From JBBRHH01 sp038222915 (lineage in GTDB: Bacteria; Planctomycetota; Phycisphaerae; Tepidisphaerales; Tepidisphaeraceae), in NCBI GenBank assembly GCA_038222915.1, contig JBBRHH010000007.1, forward strand, positions 1-27,282: a stretch of DNA of 27,282 nucleotides, read 5' to 3'. The position numbers and the translations under genes are program-made. Every line of letters starts with the position of its first letter. Position 1 is the stretch's first letter. Positions 8,356 to 15,978 of this stretch are shown piece by piece. The notes below the pieces were generated by a model that saw nothing but the letters and a program-made list of their open reading frames with translations, did not search any database and had not been told where the DNA came from.

Positions 8356-8479
8356 AAATCCTCGTTTCTACACGGAAAATGCGAAACTCGCTCACTGACG
8401 CGGCCTTGCCACTGAATTTTCCGCGCCGGAAGACGCTTTTTCGGGGCTGGGAACGCGGTTAGACACGCTAAACAAACAC
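8328..8479. mobile_element. MITE-like element, 152 bp, with 17-bp inverted ends and 8-bp target duplication
   Basis: The left end GTGCTTGTTTAGCGTGT (8328-8344) is the inverted repeat of the right end (8463-8479) with one mismatch. The element is bracketed by a perfect 8-bp direct repeat GTTCAGGC (8320-8327 and 8480-8487). It has no room for a transposase gene. Inside are a second inverted pair CGGAAAAT/ATTTTCCG (8373-8380 and 8416-8423) and a small CGAGG/CCTCG hairpin (8346-8364), so it may fold into an imperfect long hairpin. Removing element plus one repeat (160 bp) restores the reading frame of the split gene. An 8-bp duplication is produced by several IS families; the parent transposase is not identifiable here. 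Confidence 0.85.
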
Positions 8480-9157
8480 GTTCAGGCTAACCCATAGGAA
8501 ACAAGCCAACATCGCGGTTGTGAACGCAAGCGTGCCGAGAAATCGCCGCCATCCGACTTGAATCACCTTCGCATGCGCGGAGGCCATTTGCCCGCAAGCA
8601 GGACAAACATTGGGCGTGGCGCGCAGATCATAGCCACATTTTTGACACAACCCACTCTGCATTCGTCGCAGGTAGCGGCGATGACGGCGCAGCATGGCGA
8701 TGAACATCCACAAAAATGGCGCCGCAAACAACGCGGCCGGCAGCCAGAAGGACAACTTGATGACGTACCGATCTTTCGGCCGCACAAGTCCAGTTAACTG
8801 CACTGCTGGATTGTGAATCGACTCGAATTTGATGCCAAATGATGGTGGATTAACCAATATCCTGTCGTAGTCCTGTGCCTGCCTCTCCCACACCAGACCA
8901 GGCTTGTAACCCGCGTACGGGATGTCGGTCTTCAGGAGCTTGAGTTCCGCGCCCCCACTGGCCAAGAAAAAAGAGTAGCACGACTCGTGATCCGACCCTG
9001 CAACCAGGTGATCATCGAATAGCTGGACAGACTCAGTACATTGATCGCTACGCGCCCAGAGAAAAAGCGTGATTACGAGTAGAATCAGTGAGAGCGAAAC
9101 AGTGAAATCTCTCGCGAGCCCCGCCGCTGGTTTTTGCCACCGACCGAAATAAACCAT
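8468..9157 (-). pseudogene. 5' part of the split membrane/zinc-ribbon/ankyrin gene
   Basis: N-terminal part (229 residues from ATG 9157) of the paralogue of 6185-7573. It has a membrane helix near residues 19-36, an extracytoplasmic domain, a second helix (KLSFWLPAALFAAPFLWMFI), the zinc ribbon GLCQKCGYDLRATPNVCPACGQ and a third helix (LAFTTAMLACFLWVSLN). The last codons Val-Phe-Val-stop come from the inverted end of the inserted element. A GGGGGA stretch lies 6 bases before ATG 9157. The frame is open to 9244 but would overlap fabF. It may still give a membrane protein without the ankyrin part. The repaired gene would encode 435 residues from ATG 9157 (464 from the frame opening at 9244), close to the intact copy. 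Confidence 0.75.
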
Positions 9158-9194
9158 CTTTGTCCCCCACCGATTGAGGAAGCAGGCGATTCTA

Positions 9195-10439
9195 TCAGGT
9201 TGGCTTGCGGAACACCAGCGAAACATTATGGCCACCAAAGCCAAAGCTGTTGCTCATGGCGCAGGTGACTTTCAAGTCCCGCGCGTGGTCCGGGATGTAG
9301 TCGAGGTCGCACTCTTCGTCAGGGTTCTCGAGGTTGATGGTGGGCGGGACAAGGTTGTGGTGGACGGCCATAGCGCTGATCACCGCTTCAACGCCGCCGC
9401 TTGCCCCCAACAGATGGCCGATTTGGCTCTTGGTCGAGCTGATCGCGAGCTTCTTCGCATGCGCGCCAAAGGTCGTCTTTACGGCCCGGGTCTCGGCCAA
9501 GTCGCCCAGCGGCGTGCTGGTGCCATGGGCGTTGATGTAGTCGATGGCATCAGGATTGAGGCCGGCGTCGCGCAACGCGAGGCTCATGGCCAGTGATGCG
9601 CCCTTGCCGTTTTCGTGCGGGGCAGTGATGTGGGAGGCATCGCCGCTCATTCCGTATCCGACGAGCTCGGCGTAGATGCGTGCGCCGCGCTTTTTCGCGT
9701 GTTCGTACTCTTCAACAATGACTACGCCGGCCCCTTCGCTCATGACAAAGCCGTCGCGGTCCTTGTCAAACGGCCGGCTTGCTCTGGCCGGATCGGCGTT
9801 GCGCGTGGAAAGTGCACGGGCAGCGCAAAAGCTGGCCATGCCCAGTTCACACAACGCGGCCTCAGATCCGCCGGCGATCATCACGTCCGCCATGTCATGC
9901 TGAATAAAACGGGCGGCGTCGCCAATCGCATGTGCGCCAGTGGCACAGGCGGTGGCAACAGCCGTATTCGGGCCATTGATGCCAAAGAGAATGGAAACGT
10001 TCCCGCTGGCGGCGTTGACCATCAGACGGGGTACGGTAAACGGGCTGACACGGGAAACGCCCCGCTCCCGCAGGATCTTGTCCTGCTCCTGAAGCGTTTC
10101 AATCCCGCCAATGCCGCTGCCAATGACTACGCCGCAGCGATACGGATCTTCCTTGGTGAAGTCGAGATTTGCGTCCTTCACCGCGTTGATCGCAGCGGCG
10201 ATGCCGAACTGGCCGAAGCGGTCGAGCCGCTTGGCCTCCCGGACATCAATCCCATATTTGGTGATATCGAACTTGGCGCACTCGCCGCCGAAGCGGACGG
10301 GGTACGCCGACGCGTCCCACCGGGTGATGGGGCCAATGCCGCTTTTTCCGGCGCAGACATTCTCCCAGAGATCGTCAGCCAGTTCTCCAAGAGAGGTGAT
10401 GACTCCCAGTCCAGTGATTACAACGCGGCGTTTATTCAT
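9195..10439 (-). CDS. fabF: 3-oxoacyl-[acyl-carrier-protein] synthase II
   Basis: Condensing enzyme that elongates acyl-ACP with malonyl-ACP, cytoplasmic, 414 residues (normal for FabF). The Cys-His-His triad is visible: Cys165 in VATACATGAH, His305 in NAHGTSTPLGD and His342 in KSQIGHLLGASG with Lys337. It begins with the family opening RRVVITGLGVITSLG and ends with SNSFGFGGHNVSLVF. ATG 10439 is chosen over a TTG two codons earlier. It is the last gene of the fab cluster, 85 bases after acpP. The start of the next, unrelated gene lies 37 bases downstream. Confidence 0.97.
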   Translation of the reverse strand: MNKRRVVITGLGVITSLGELADDLWENVCAGKSGIGPITRWDASAYPVRFGGECAKFDITKYGIDVREAKRLDRFGQFGIAAAINAVKDANLDFTKEDPYRCGVVIGSGIGGIETLQEQDKILRERGVSRVSPFTVPRLMVNAASGNVSILFGINGPNTAVATACATGAHAIGDAARFIQHDMADVMIAGGSEAALCELGMASFCAARALSTRNADPARASRPFDKDRDGFVMSEGAGVVIVEEYEHAKKRGARIYAELVGYGMSGDASHITAPHENGKGASLAMSLALRDAGLNPDAIDYINAHGTSTPLGDLAETRAVKTTFGAHAKKLAISSTKSQIGHLLGASGGVEAVISAMAVHHNLVPPTINLENPDEECDLDYIPDHARDLKVTCAMSNSFGFGGHNVSLVFRKPT

Positions 10440-10524
10440 GGGCAAAAGTTGCGAGTCGTTGGCGTACGGTTGCCGGTTGCCAAAACGTCAGCAACAAACA
10501 ACCAGACGCAACAAACTCCGGGTC

Positions 10525-10764
10525 TTACTTGCTCGAGTGCTCTTTGATGTAATCGATTGCCTGGCCGACGGTTTGGATCTTTTCCGCTTCTTCGTCGGGG
10601 ATGGAAAGTTCGAAGGCGTCTTCGAATTCCATGACCAGTTCGACCGTGTCCAGTGAATCCGCGTTCAGATCGTTGATGAAGTGCGTCTCGCGAGTGATTT
10701 CACTCTTGTCGACACCCATCTGTTCGCTGACGATTTCGATTACTTTCTGCTCAATGTCGTCCAT
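10525..10764 (-). CDS. acpP: Acyl carrier protein
   Basis: 79-residue acidic carrier of growing acyl chains. The phosphopantetheine site is Ser37 in DLNADSLDTVELVM (the usual DLGADSL with Asn for Gly). ATG 10764 starts the standard N-terminus MDDIEQKVIEIVSEQMGV, with an AGG-type ribosome site in GGTAGG just before it. The frame is open 15 codons further upstream without homology. It has its own promoter at 10835-10862, so it can be made in excess of the upstream fab genes. Confidence 0.97.
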   Translation of the reverse strand: MDDIEQKVIEIVSEQMGVDKSEITRETHFINDLNADSLDTVELVMEFEDAFELSIPDEEAEKIQTVGQAIDYIKEHSSK

Positions 10765-10834
10765 ATTTTTCCTACCTGCCCTGTCTGAATGCCCTAACCC
10801 CATCCACACGCGTGGGACTGGGACTGTGGCGCAA

Positions 10835-10862
10835 ACTATAGCGGTGAGAGTCCGCTTTTCAA
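10835..10862 (-). promoter_or_regulatory. Internal sigma70-type promoter for acpP-fabF
   Basis: On the minus strand TTGAAA (10862-10857), 16 bases, then TATAGT (10840-10835). It starts just after the fabG stop codon and predicts a leader of about 60-65 bases before acpP. An extra acpP promoter inside a fab cluster is also known in Escherichia coli. Confidence 0.6.
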
Positions 10863-10863
10863 C

Positions 10864-11601
10864 TTACATGACCATTCCGCCATCTACACAGATGACCTGC
10901 CCGGTTACGTAACTGGCGTCCGGCGATGCGAGAAATGAAACCACGCCGGCAATTTCCTCCGGCTGCCCAAAACGCTTGAGCGGGATGTGGCTCTTAACCG
11001 TTTCTTTAATCTGATCGTTTAACGCGTCGGTCATGTCCGTCGAGATAAAACCCGGCGCGACCACGTTGCACGTAATGTTCTTGCCTGCAAGCTCTTTAGC
11101 CACCGACTTGGACAAACCAATCAGGCCCGCCTTGCTGGCGGCGTAGTTCGCCTGTCCGGCGTTGCCCGCGACGCCCGACACGCTGCTGATGTTGATAATC
11201 CGACCGCCACGCGCTCGCATCATCGGCCGTGCCGCGGCGCGAATGGCCACAAAAGCGCTTTTCAGATTGGTGTTAATCACCACGTCAAAGTCTTCATCGT
11301 CCATGCGGAGGATTAGGCCATCCTTCGTGATGCCGGCGTTGTTCACCAGCACATCCAGCCGCCCATGCTTCTCGGCAACGCCTTCAACCGCCTCGCCAAA
11401 TGCCTTCGCGTCGGCAATATCACACGCTAGCGCTTCAGCCGATCCACCTTCGCCAGTGATTGCCGTGCAGACTTCCTGCAGCTTGTCGAGACTGCGGGCA
11501 ACGGCAACGACGTGCATGCCGTCCTTCGCAAGCCGGCGCACGATTGCCGCCCCGATTCCTCGGGAGCCGCCGGTCACAAATGCCACACGTTGGGGGGTCA
11601 T
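10864..11601 (-). CDS. fabG: 3-oxoacyl-[acyl-carrier-protein] reductase
   Basis: 245-residue NADPH-dependent short-chain dehydrogenase performing the first reduction of the elongation cycle. The Rossmann motif is GGSRGIG (11-17), NNAG lies at 87-90, and the catalytic residues are Ser140 (INISSVSG), Tyr153 and Lys157 (YAASK). The tail SYVTGQVICVDGGMVM is typical. A GGAGA ribosome site lies 6 bases before ATG 11601. The gap to fabD is 12 bases. Confidence 0.96.
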   Translation of the reverse strand: MTPQRVAFVTGGSRGIGAAIVRRLAKDGMHVVAVARSLDKLQEVCTAITGEGGSAEALACDIADAKAFGEAVEGVAEKHGRLDVLVNNAGITKDGLILRMDDEDFDVVINTNLKSAFVAIRAAARPMMRARGGRIINISSVSGVAGNAGQANYAASKAGLIGLSKSVAKELAGKNITCNVVAPGFISTDMTDALNDQIKETVKSHIPLKRFGQPEEIAGVVSFLASPDASYVTGQVICVDGGMVM

Positions 11602-11613
11602 GGTATCTCCGTA

Positions 11614-12549
11614 TCAGGCTCTGGCCCCTGCAAGTGCGTCGGCCGTTGCGAGGCTTTCCACCGGCACGCGCCGATTGATCTTCTTGGCCAATCCGGTCAG
11701 CGTACGCCCCGGGGCCAATTCGACAAGCCGGTAGTCGGTCTGCGCCAGCAGCGTCTGCATGGTCTGTTCCCACAAAACCGGCTTGACCACCTGGTCAACC
11801 AGCAGCGCCTTGACGGAACTGACGTCCCCATGCGGCTTGCCCGTGACATTGGCATAGACGGCCGATTTCTGCGGATGGAACTCGACGCGCTCCAACTCCG
11901 CACGCATCTTGTCGGCGGCGCTCTGCATCAGAGCGCTGTGAAATGCCCCCGCCACCTTCAGCGTTATCGTTCGCAATCCCGCAGCCTCCGCGGCCTTGGA
12001 AAATCGTTCGCAGGCGGCGATGGTGCCGGAGACAACGATCTGCCCGGGCGCATTGAAGTTGGCCGGGGCGAGCACCTCGCCATTGGCCGCGTCGTCGCAT
12101 AATTTTTGAATGTCGGCAGGCTGTCCGCCCAGGACGGCAACCATGCCACTCGCAACCGCTTCCGCGGCCTGCTGCATGTAGGCCCCGCGGGCCGCCACAA
12201 GACGCAGGCCAGCCTGGAAATCGTAGACGCCGGCAAGATGCAAGGCCGTGTATTCGCCGAGGCTGAGGCCGGCGTAGGCGTCGATGGATTGTGGATCGAT
12301 CAGACCTGCCTCGCAAGCGGCGCGAAAACAGGCGACGCTCGTGGTGTAAATCGCAGGCTGGCTGATGTCGGTTTGATTGAGACGTTCTTCGGGGCCGGCG
12401 AAACAGAGTTCAGCCAGATCAATTTTCAGAACGGCATTGGCTTCCTGAAACACTTCGCGCGCCGCAGCCGAGGCTTCGAAATAGTCCTTGCCCATGCCCA
12501 CAACTTGTGCGCCTTGGCCTGGACAGAGAATGCACGTTTTTGCAGCCAT
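11614..12549 (-). CDS. fabD: Malonyl CoA-acyl carrier protein transacylase
   Basis: 311-residue enzyme loading malonyl groups onto ACP. It has the opening PGQGAQVVGMG (10-20), the nucleophile Ser96 in GLSLGEY (the GHSLGE motif with Leu for His, a variant I recall from other bacterial FabD proteins), and the catalytic His204 in AGAFHSALM. ATG 12549 is chosen because homology starts there; the frame is open 15 codons upstream but would overlap fabH. No strong ribosome site is visible. It lies 17 bases after fabH, so translation may be coupled. Confidence 0.96.
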   Translation of the reverse strand: MAAKTCILCPGQGAQVVGMGKDYFEASAAAREVFQEANAVLKIDLAELCFAGPEERLNQTDISQPAIYTTSVACFRAACEAGLIDPQSIDAYAGLSLGEYTALHLAGVYDFQAGLRLVAARGAYMQQAAEAVASGMVAVLGGQPADIQKLCDDAANGEVLAPANFNAPGQIVVSGTIAACERFSKAAEAAGLRTITLKVAGAFHSALMQSAADKMRAELERVEFHPQKSAVYANVTGKPHGDVSSVKALLVDQVVKPVLWEQTMQTLLAQTDYRLVELAPGRTLTGLAKKINRRVPVESLATADALAGARA

Positions 12550-12566
12550 ACACGAAACTTTCGCGA

Positions 12567-13556
12567 CTAAACACGCACCACGGCGTTGGCCCACGTAAGA
12601 CCCGCGCCAAACGCTACGAAGATGATTACATCGCCGACTTTAACCCGGCCCCCGCGCCAGGCTTCGTCCAGAGCGATCGGAATCGACGCGGCCGACGTGT
12701 TGCCGTACTTGGCGAGATTCACGTAGGCCTTTTCCGGCGCGAGGTTCAATTTCTCCATGGCCGAGTCGATGATCCGCGGATTGACCTGGTGCGGAACAAT
12801 CAGGCTGACCTGATCGGTGGTTAACTCGCATTTTCGCATCGCATCCTGCATCAACTCGGTGAAGCGCAGCACCGCGAATTTATAAACTTCCCGGCCTTTA
12901 ATCTGCATGTACTGCTTGCGATCGGCAAGCATGGCGGCGTCAACCGGAAACCGGCTGCCCGGGAGGCAGCAGAGCATCTCCCAGCCGTTGCCGTCGGCGT
13001 GAAGACTGGAATAGATGAGGCCTCGGTTGGCGTCGTTGTCGCGCTTTAAAACGACTGCGCCAGCGCCGTCGCCAAAAAGGATGCAACTGCCGCGGTCGGT
13101 GTAGTCGGTCGAGCGGCTGAGCGTTTCAGAGCCGACGACAAGTACGTTGTTGTAACGGCCCCCCTTGATGAAGCAGGCGCCAGTTTCGAGGGCATACAGA
13201 AATCCGCTACAGGCGGCCGTGACGTCGAAGGCGGGAGTTGAGTTGAGGCCAAGGCCGGCAGCGATAAAGCAGGCCGTCGCGGGAAACTGCATTTCTGGCG
13301 TGACGGTGGCGCAAACAATCAGGTCGAGCTCGTTGGCGGTCAGCCCGGCGGCTTCAAGCGCCTTCTTGGCGGCGGCGATGCCCATGCTGGCGGTCGTTTC
13401 GCCAGGGCCGGCGATGCGACGTTCACGGATGCCGGTCCGCTGCACGATCCACTCGTCATTGGTATCCACCATCGTCGACAGGTCGTCGTTGGTGAGGCGC
13501 TTTTCGGGAACAAAGCTCCCGGTCCCGGCGATTATTGCTCCAACAGGCGTAGACAT
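12567..13556 (-). CDS. fabH: 3-oxoacyl-[acyl-carrier-protein] synthase III
   Basis: 329-residue initiating condensing enzyme (acetyl-CoA plus malonyl-ACP). The Cys-His-Asn triad is visible: Cys116 in DVTAACSGF, His256 in VPHQVNPRI and Asn286 in KYGNTSAAS. DTNDEWIVQRTGIRER near 31-46 is the family N-terminal signature. ATG 13556 gives the standard start, with GGAAGA about 11 bases upstream; a TTG six codons earlier is less likely. It sits 62 bases after plsX, an interval with a small hairpin. Confidence 0.96.
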   Translation of the reverse strand: MSTPVGAIIAGTGSFVPEKRLTNDDLSTMVDTNDEWIVQRTGIRERRIAGPGETTASMGIAAAKKALEAAGLTANELDLIVCATVTPEMQFPATACFIAAGLGLNSTPAFDVTAACSGFLYALETGACFIKGGRYNNVLVVGSETLSRSTDYTDRGSCILFGDGAGAVVLKRDNDANRGLIYSSLHADGNGWEMLCCLPGSRFPVDAAMLADRKQYMQIKGREVYKFAVLRFTELMQDAMRKCELTTDQVSLIVPHQVNPRIIDSAMEKLNLAPEKAYVNLAKYGNTSAASIPIALDEAWRGGRVKVGDVIIFVAFGAGLTWANAVVRV

Positions 13557-13593
13557 TGATCTGTAATCTTCCAAAGGAAACTTGAGCCCGCAA

Positions 13594-13608
13594 GGGTGTT
13601 TTACACCC
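13594..13608 (-). promoter_or_regulatory. Small hairpin between plsX and fabH
   Basis: GGGTGT and ACACCC form a perfect 6-bp stem with a 3-base loop in the 62-base plsX-fabH gap. There is no T-run, so it is not a normal terminator. It may stabilise or process the mRNA or bind a regulator; no known operator was recognised. Confidence 0.3.
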
Positions 13609-13618
13609 GGGCAACGAT

Positions 13619-14638
13619 TTAATCTTCACCAACCTGAATGCTCTGAGCGATCTGTTCCACGATCCGCTGGTTGACGCCGCTCTGCACCAGTTTTTTGGCC
13701 ACTCGAATGGCGTTCATGATCGCCTTGCTGTCCGACCGGCCATGACAAATCAGACTATACCCGCTGACGCCCAGAAGGGGTGCTCCGCCATGCTCCTGGA
13801 AGTCGTGCTGCTTGTATAGCCGCCGCATGATCGGCTGGAATCGCTCCAGCAGATCGGGCGAATCCTCGGCCAGACCGCTCTGAATGGTTTTGAAAAGGCC
13901 CTCCGCAAGGCCTTCGGTCAACTTCAGAACAATGTTACCAACAAAGCCGTCGCAGACCACCACATCGACGACGCCGCGGAACAGATCGCGGCCTTCCACG
14001 TTTCCGACAAAATTAATTAAGGGCTCTTCACGCATCAGCTTGCGCGAGTCTTTGACGATCGCGGTGCCTTTGGCGTCCTCTTCGCCAATCGACAGGAGGC
14101 CGACGCGCGGATTCTGGATGCCTTCCACGGCGGACGCGTAGGCACTGGCCATGATCGCGTACTGCTGCAGGTGCTTCGGCTTGGGCGTAATGTTCGCGCC
14201 GCAATCGCAGATGACCACAGGGCCGAAGAGCGTTGGAAATACGACAGCGATGCCGGGGCGGCTGACGCCGGGCAGCGTTCGCATGCGGAGCTGGGCGGCA
14301 GCGACACACGCGCCGGTATTACCGGCCGAGATCACCGCGTCGGCCTCGCCTTTGGCGGCGAGTTTGCACATGACTGCGATGGAACTGTCGGGCTTGGATC
14401 GAATCGCATCCACCGGCGATTCGTCCATGGCGATTATTTGCGTGGTGGCAATGACTTCGTAAAAGGCTTTTTGGGCGGCATCAAGGCCGCTTTCAGCGAG
14501 GCCGGCGCGGATAATGGCCTCGTCGCCCACAAGAAGGACGCGATCATCTTTCTCTAATAGAGGTGCAGCCTCCCAGCAGCCTTTGAGAATGGCCTGGGGC
14601 GCCCGGTCGCCACCCATCACGTCCACTGCCGCGCGCAC
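13619..14638 (-). CDS. plsX: Phosphate acyltransferase PlsX
   Basis: 339-residue enzyme making acyl-phosphate from acyl-ACP for phospholipid synthesis; peripheral membrane or cytoplasmic. Family features are AVDVMGGDRAPQAILKG at the N-terminus, SAGNTGACVAAAQLRMRTLPGVSRPG near 105-130, GLLSIGEEDAKG near 198-209, FVGNVEGRD near 225 and VDVVVCDGFVGNIVLKLTEG near 240-258. The start is a GTG at 14638 with AGGAG 6-7 bases upstream, a strong reason for this non-ATG start. It lies 25 bases after rpmF. Confidence 0.96.
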   Translation of the reverse strand: MRAAVDVMGGDRAPQAILKGCWEAAPLLEKDDRVLLVGDEAIIRAGLAESGLDAAQKAFYEVIATTQIIAMDESPVDAIRSKPDSSIAVMCKLAAKGEADAVISAGNTGACVAAAQLRMRTLPGVSRPGIAVVFPTLFGPVVICDCGANITPKPKHLQQYAIMASAYASAVEGIQNPRVGLLSIGEEDAKGTAIVKDSRKLMREEPLINFVGNVEGRDLFRGVVDVVVCDGFVGNIVLKLTEGLAEGLFKTIQSGLAEDSPDLLERFQPIMRRLYKQHDFQEHGGAPLLGVSGYSLICHGRSDSKAIMNAIRVAKKLVQSGVNQRIVEQIAQSIQVGED

Positions 14639-14663
14639 TTTGCACTCCTTGCGAAAGTCGGGG

Positions 14664-14849
14664 TTACTCGGCCTCTTGCTCGACTTGAAGAGCGAGCTTG
14701 GGGTTCACATAACCACAATTGTCGCAGGCGCAGTGCGGAAGCTTGGCCGTGCCGCATTGGGGACAGCGAACATAGTGAATGGGCTTGAGCGCATGGTGAG
14801 AGCGCCGACGGCGCTTGCGGCTCTTGCTGATTTTCTGGACCGGTTGCAT
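14664..14849 (-). CDS. rpmF: 50S ribosomal protein L32
   Basis: 61-residue, strongly basic N-terminus (KISKSRKRRRRSHHALK) followed by the zinc-binding C29PQC32 and C42DNC45 pairs and GYVNPK. This is standard L32 in its usual place before plsX. GGAGAT lies directly before ATG 14849. The DUF177/YceD gene that often precedes rpmF is absent; the 148 bases upstream show no convincing gene or promoter. Confidence 0.95.
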   Translation of the reverse strand: MQPVQKISKSRKRRRRSHHALKPIHYVRCPQCGTAKLPHCACDNCGYVNPKLALQVEQEAE

Positions 14850-14997
14850 GAAATCTCCTGCGATGCTCGAGCAAAATATTCAACTGCTTCGCGCAAAACT
14901 CCAGCGGCAACCTGCACGGATTGGGCCCCGAGGCCCGCTTGAGCAAAAAACACAACGGCGAGTCAAAGCCCGCCGCCAGCGCGTAAGGGGGAGTACG

Positions 14998-15252
14998 TTA
15001 GGAGGTCGGGGGGTCTCTGTCAAGCGAATGGGTATCTTCCAAAGCACCAGCTTTGCTGTCGTCAATCGCTCCCGCAGCGGTCATTGCGTGGCGTCGAATC
15101 ATTGACAATGGATTCAAAGGGGACGGTTTGTCAAAACGCTGTGGATCGGCCGGGCACATGCCGCAAATGCTTTGTTCCAGAGCGGTTAGAAACTCTGCCA
15201 AAGCGATATCGCTGCAGTCGGACTCCAGCGGCCGGTACGCCAGGTACGGGTC
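14998..15252 (-). pseudogene. In-frame continuation of the radical SAM gene beyond an amber codon
   Basis: Directly after the TAG at 15253-15255, the same frame stays open for 84 codons to a TAA. It begins DPYLAYRPLESDCSDIALAE and includes CGMCPADP, a Cys-rich segment of the kind that closes SPASM/twitch-type radical SAM proteins. A Trp codon (TGG) at the TAG position would read through as TISEKWDPYLAYRPL, which looks like natural protein sequence. I read this as the severed C-terminus of the upstream gene, separated by one substitution or a base-calling error. The last about 30 residues are low in conserved features. Confidence 0.6.
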
Positions 15253-15948
15253 CTATTTTTCCGAAATGGTTGGATGGGTCTCCTTCTGCAATTGAAGATA
15301 GGCGATCGGCGAACACTTCCACAGCTTGCCGCGAAAAAGCTGGCGACAGTTCCTGGCGGGACAGCGTTTCCAACTGCGACGGGGATCGTCGTCTTCGAAG
15401 GGCTGCACGTTGCCCCCAACACCGGTATACCGGCGTGTCCAGCGGCGATTGCTCTCCTCCGCCAGCAGTTCAAAACCGAACTGCTGGCTCCATTTCCGCA
15501 GAAGTTGATAGCCAGGCATAGCCCTTGCCCGGTACTCCGTGGTGCGATCGTGGAAGGTGATGATTACCCTGGCCTTGGCATCGCCCAACGCTTTGCCCAG
15601 TTCGTTGTGTCGGTGCACGAAAAACCCGTTGGTGGTCAACCCGATCCGCGAGCGCGGCCACCGTTCATGCGCCAGGCAGACCAGGTCCGCAAGCCGCGGG
15701 TTAAGCGTCGGCTCCCCTCCCAGCAAGCGAAATATCCCCGGCAAAAGGCGCTTGTTCCAGGCCGACATCCACCGATCCGCTTCATCGATGCCGAGCAAGC
15801 CCTTGTGACCGTCATTGGAAAAGTGACTGCAGCTTTCGCAGGTGAGATTGCACGCGTTGGCGGCGTGCATCTCCAGAATGGAAAGACCGGCCAACTTCGG
15901 CGTTGTCGCGTCGATGGGTGGATGGAACGTTAAGGCCACTTCCTTCAC
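15253..15948 (-). CDS. Radical SAM protein, prematurely ended
   Basis: 231-residue product starting at GTG 15948 (no ATG and no clear ribosome site). The radical SAM cluster motif is C33NLTC37ESC40, followed by LLGGEPTLNPRL (the GGEPT SAM motif) and GLTTNGFFV. Near the end CPARNCRQLFRGKLWKC suggests ligands of an auxiliary iron-sulfur cluster, as in SPASM/twitch proteins. The reading frame stops at an amber codon, but conserved-looking sequence goes on (14998-15252), so the product likely lacks its last cluster ligands (CGMC). Substrate unknown. It lies 30 bases after the AAA ATPase gene, on the same strand. Confidence 0.7.
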   Translation of the reverse strand: MKEVALTFHPPIDATTPKLAGLSILEMHAANACNLTCESCSHFSNDGHKGLLGIDEADRWMSAWNKRLLPGIFRLLGGEPTLNPRLADLVCLAHERWPRSRIGLTTNGFFVHRHNELGKALGDAKARVIITFHDRTTEYRARAMPGYQLLRKWSQQFGFELLAEESNRRWTRRYTGVGGNVQPFEDDDPRRSWKRCPARNCRQLFRGKLWKCSPIAYLQLQKETHPTISEK

Positions 15949-15978
15949 GTCTGCAATCGACTGTCCCAGCCATGACCA

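Noticed and set aside
9615..10547. A 310-codon plus-strand open frame opposite fabF
   Set aside because: Shadow of fabF; no motif and no upstream signals.
12264..12269. Leu in place of His in the FabD GHSLGE motif as a sign of inactivity
   Set aside because: GLSLGEY is a form I recall from other bacterial FabD proteins, and the nucleophile Ser and catalytic His are present.
14915..14940. GGGCC/GGCCC hairpin upstream of rpmF as a terminator of the radical SAM gene
   Set aside because: The stem is only five pairs and no T-run follows on either strand.
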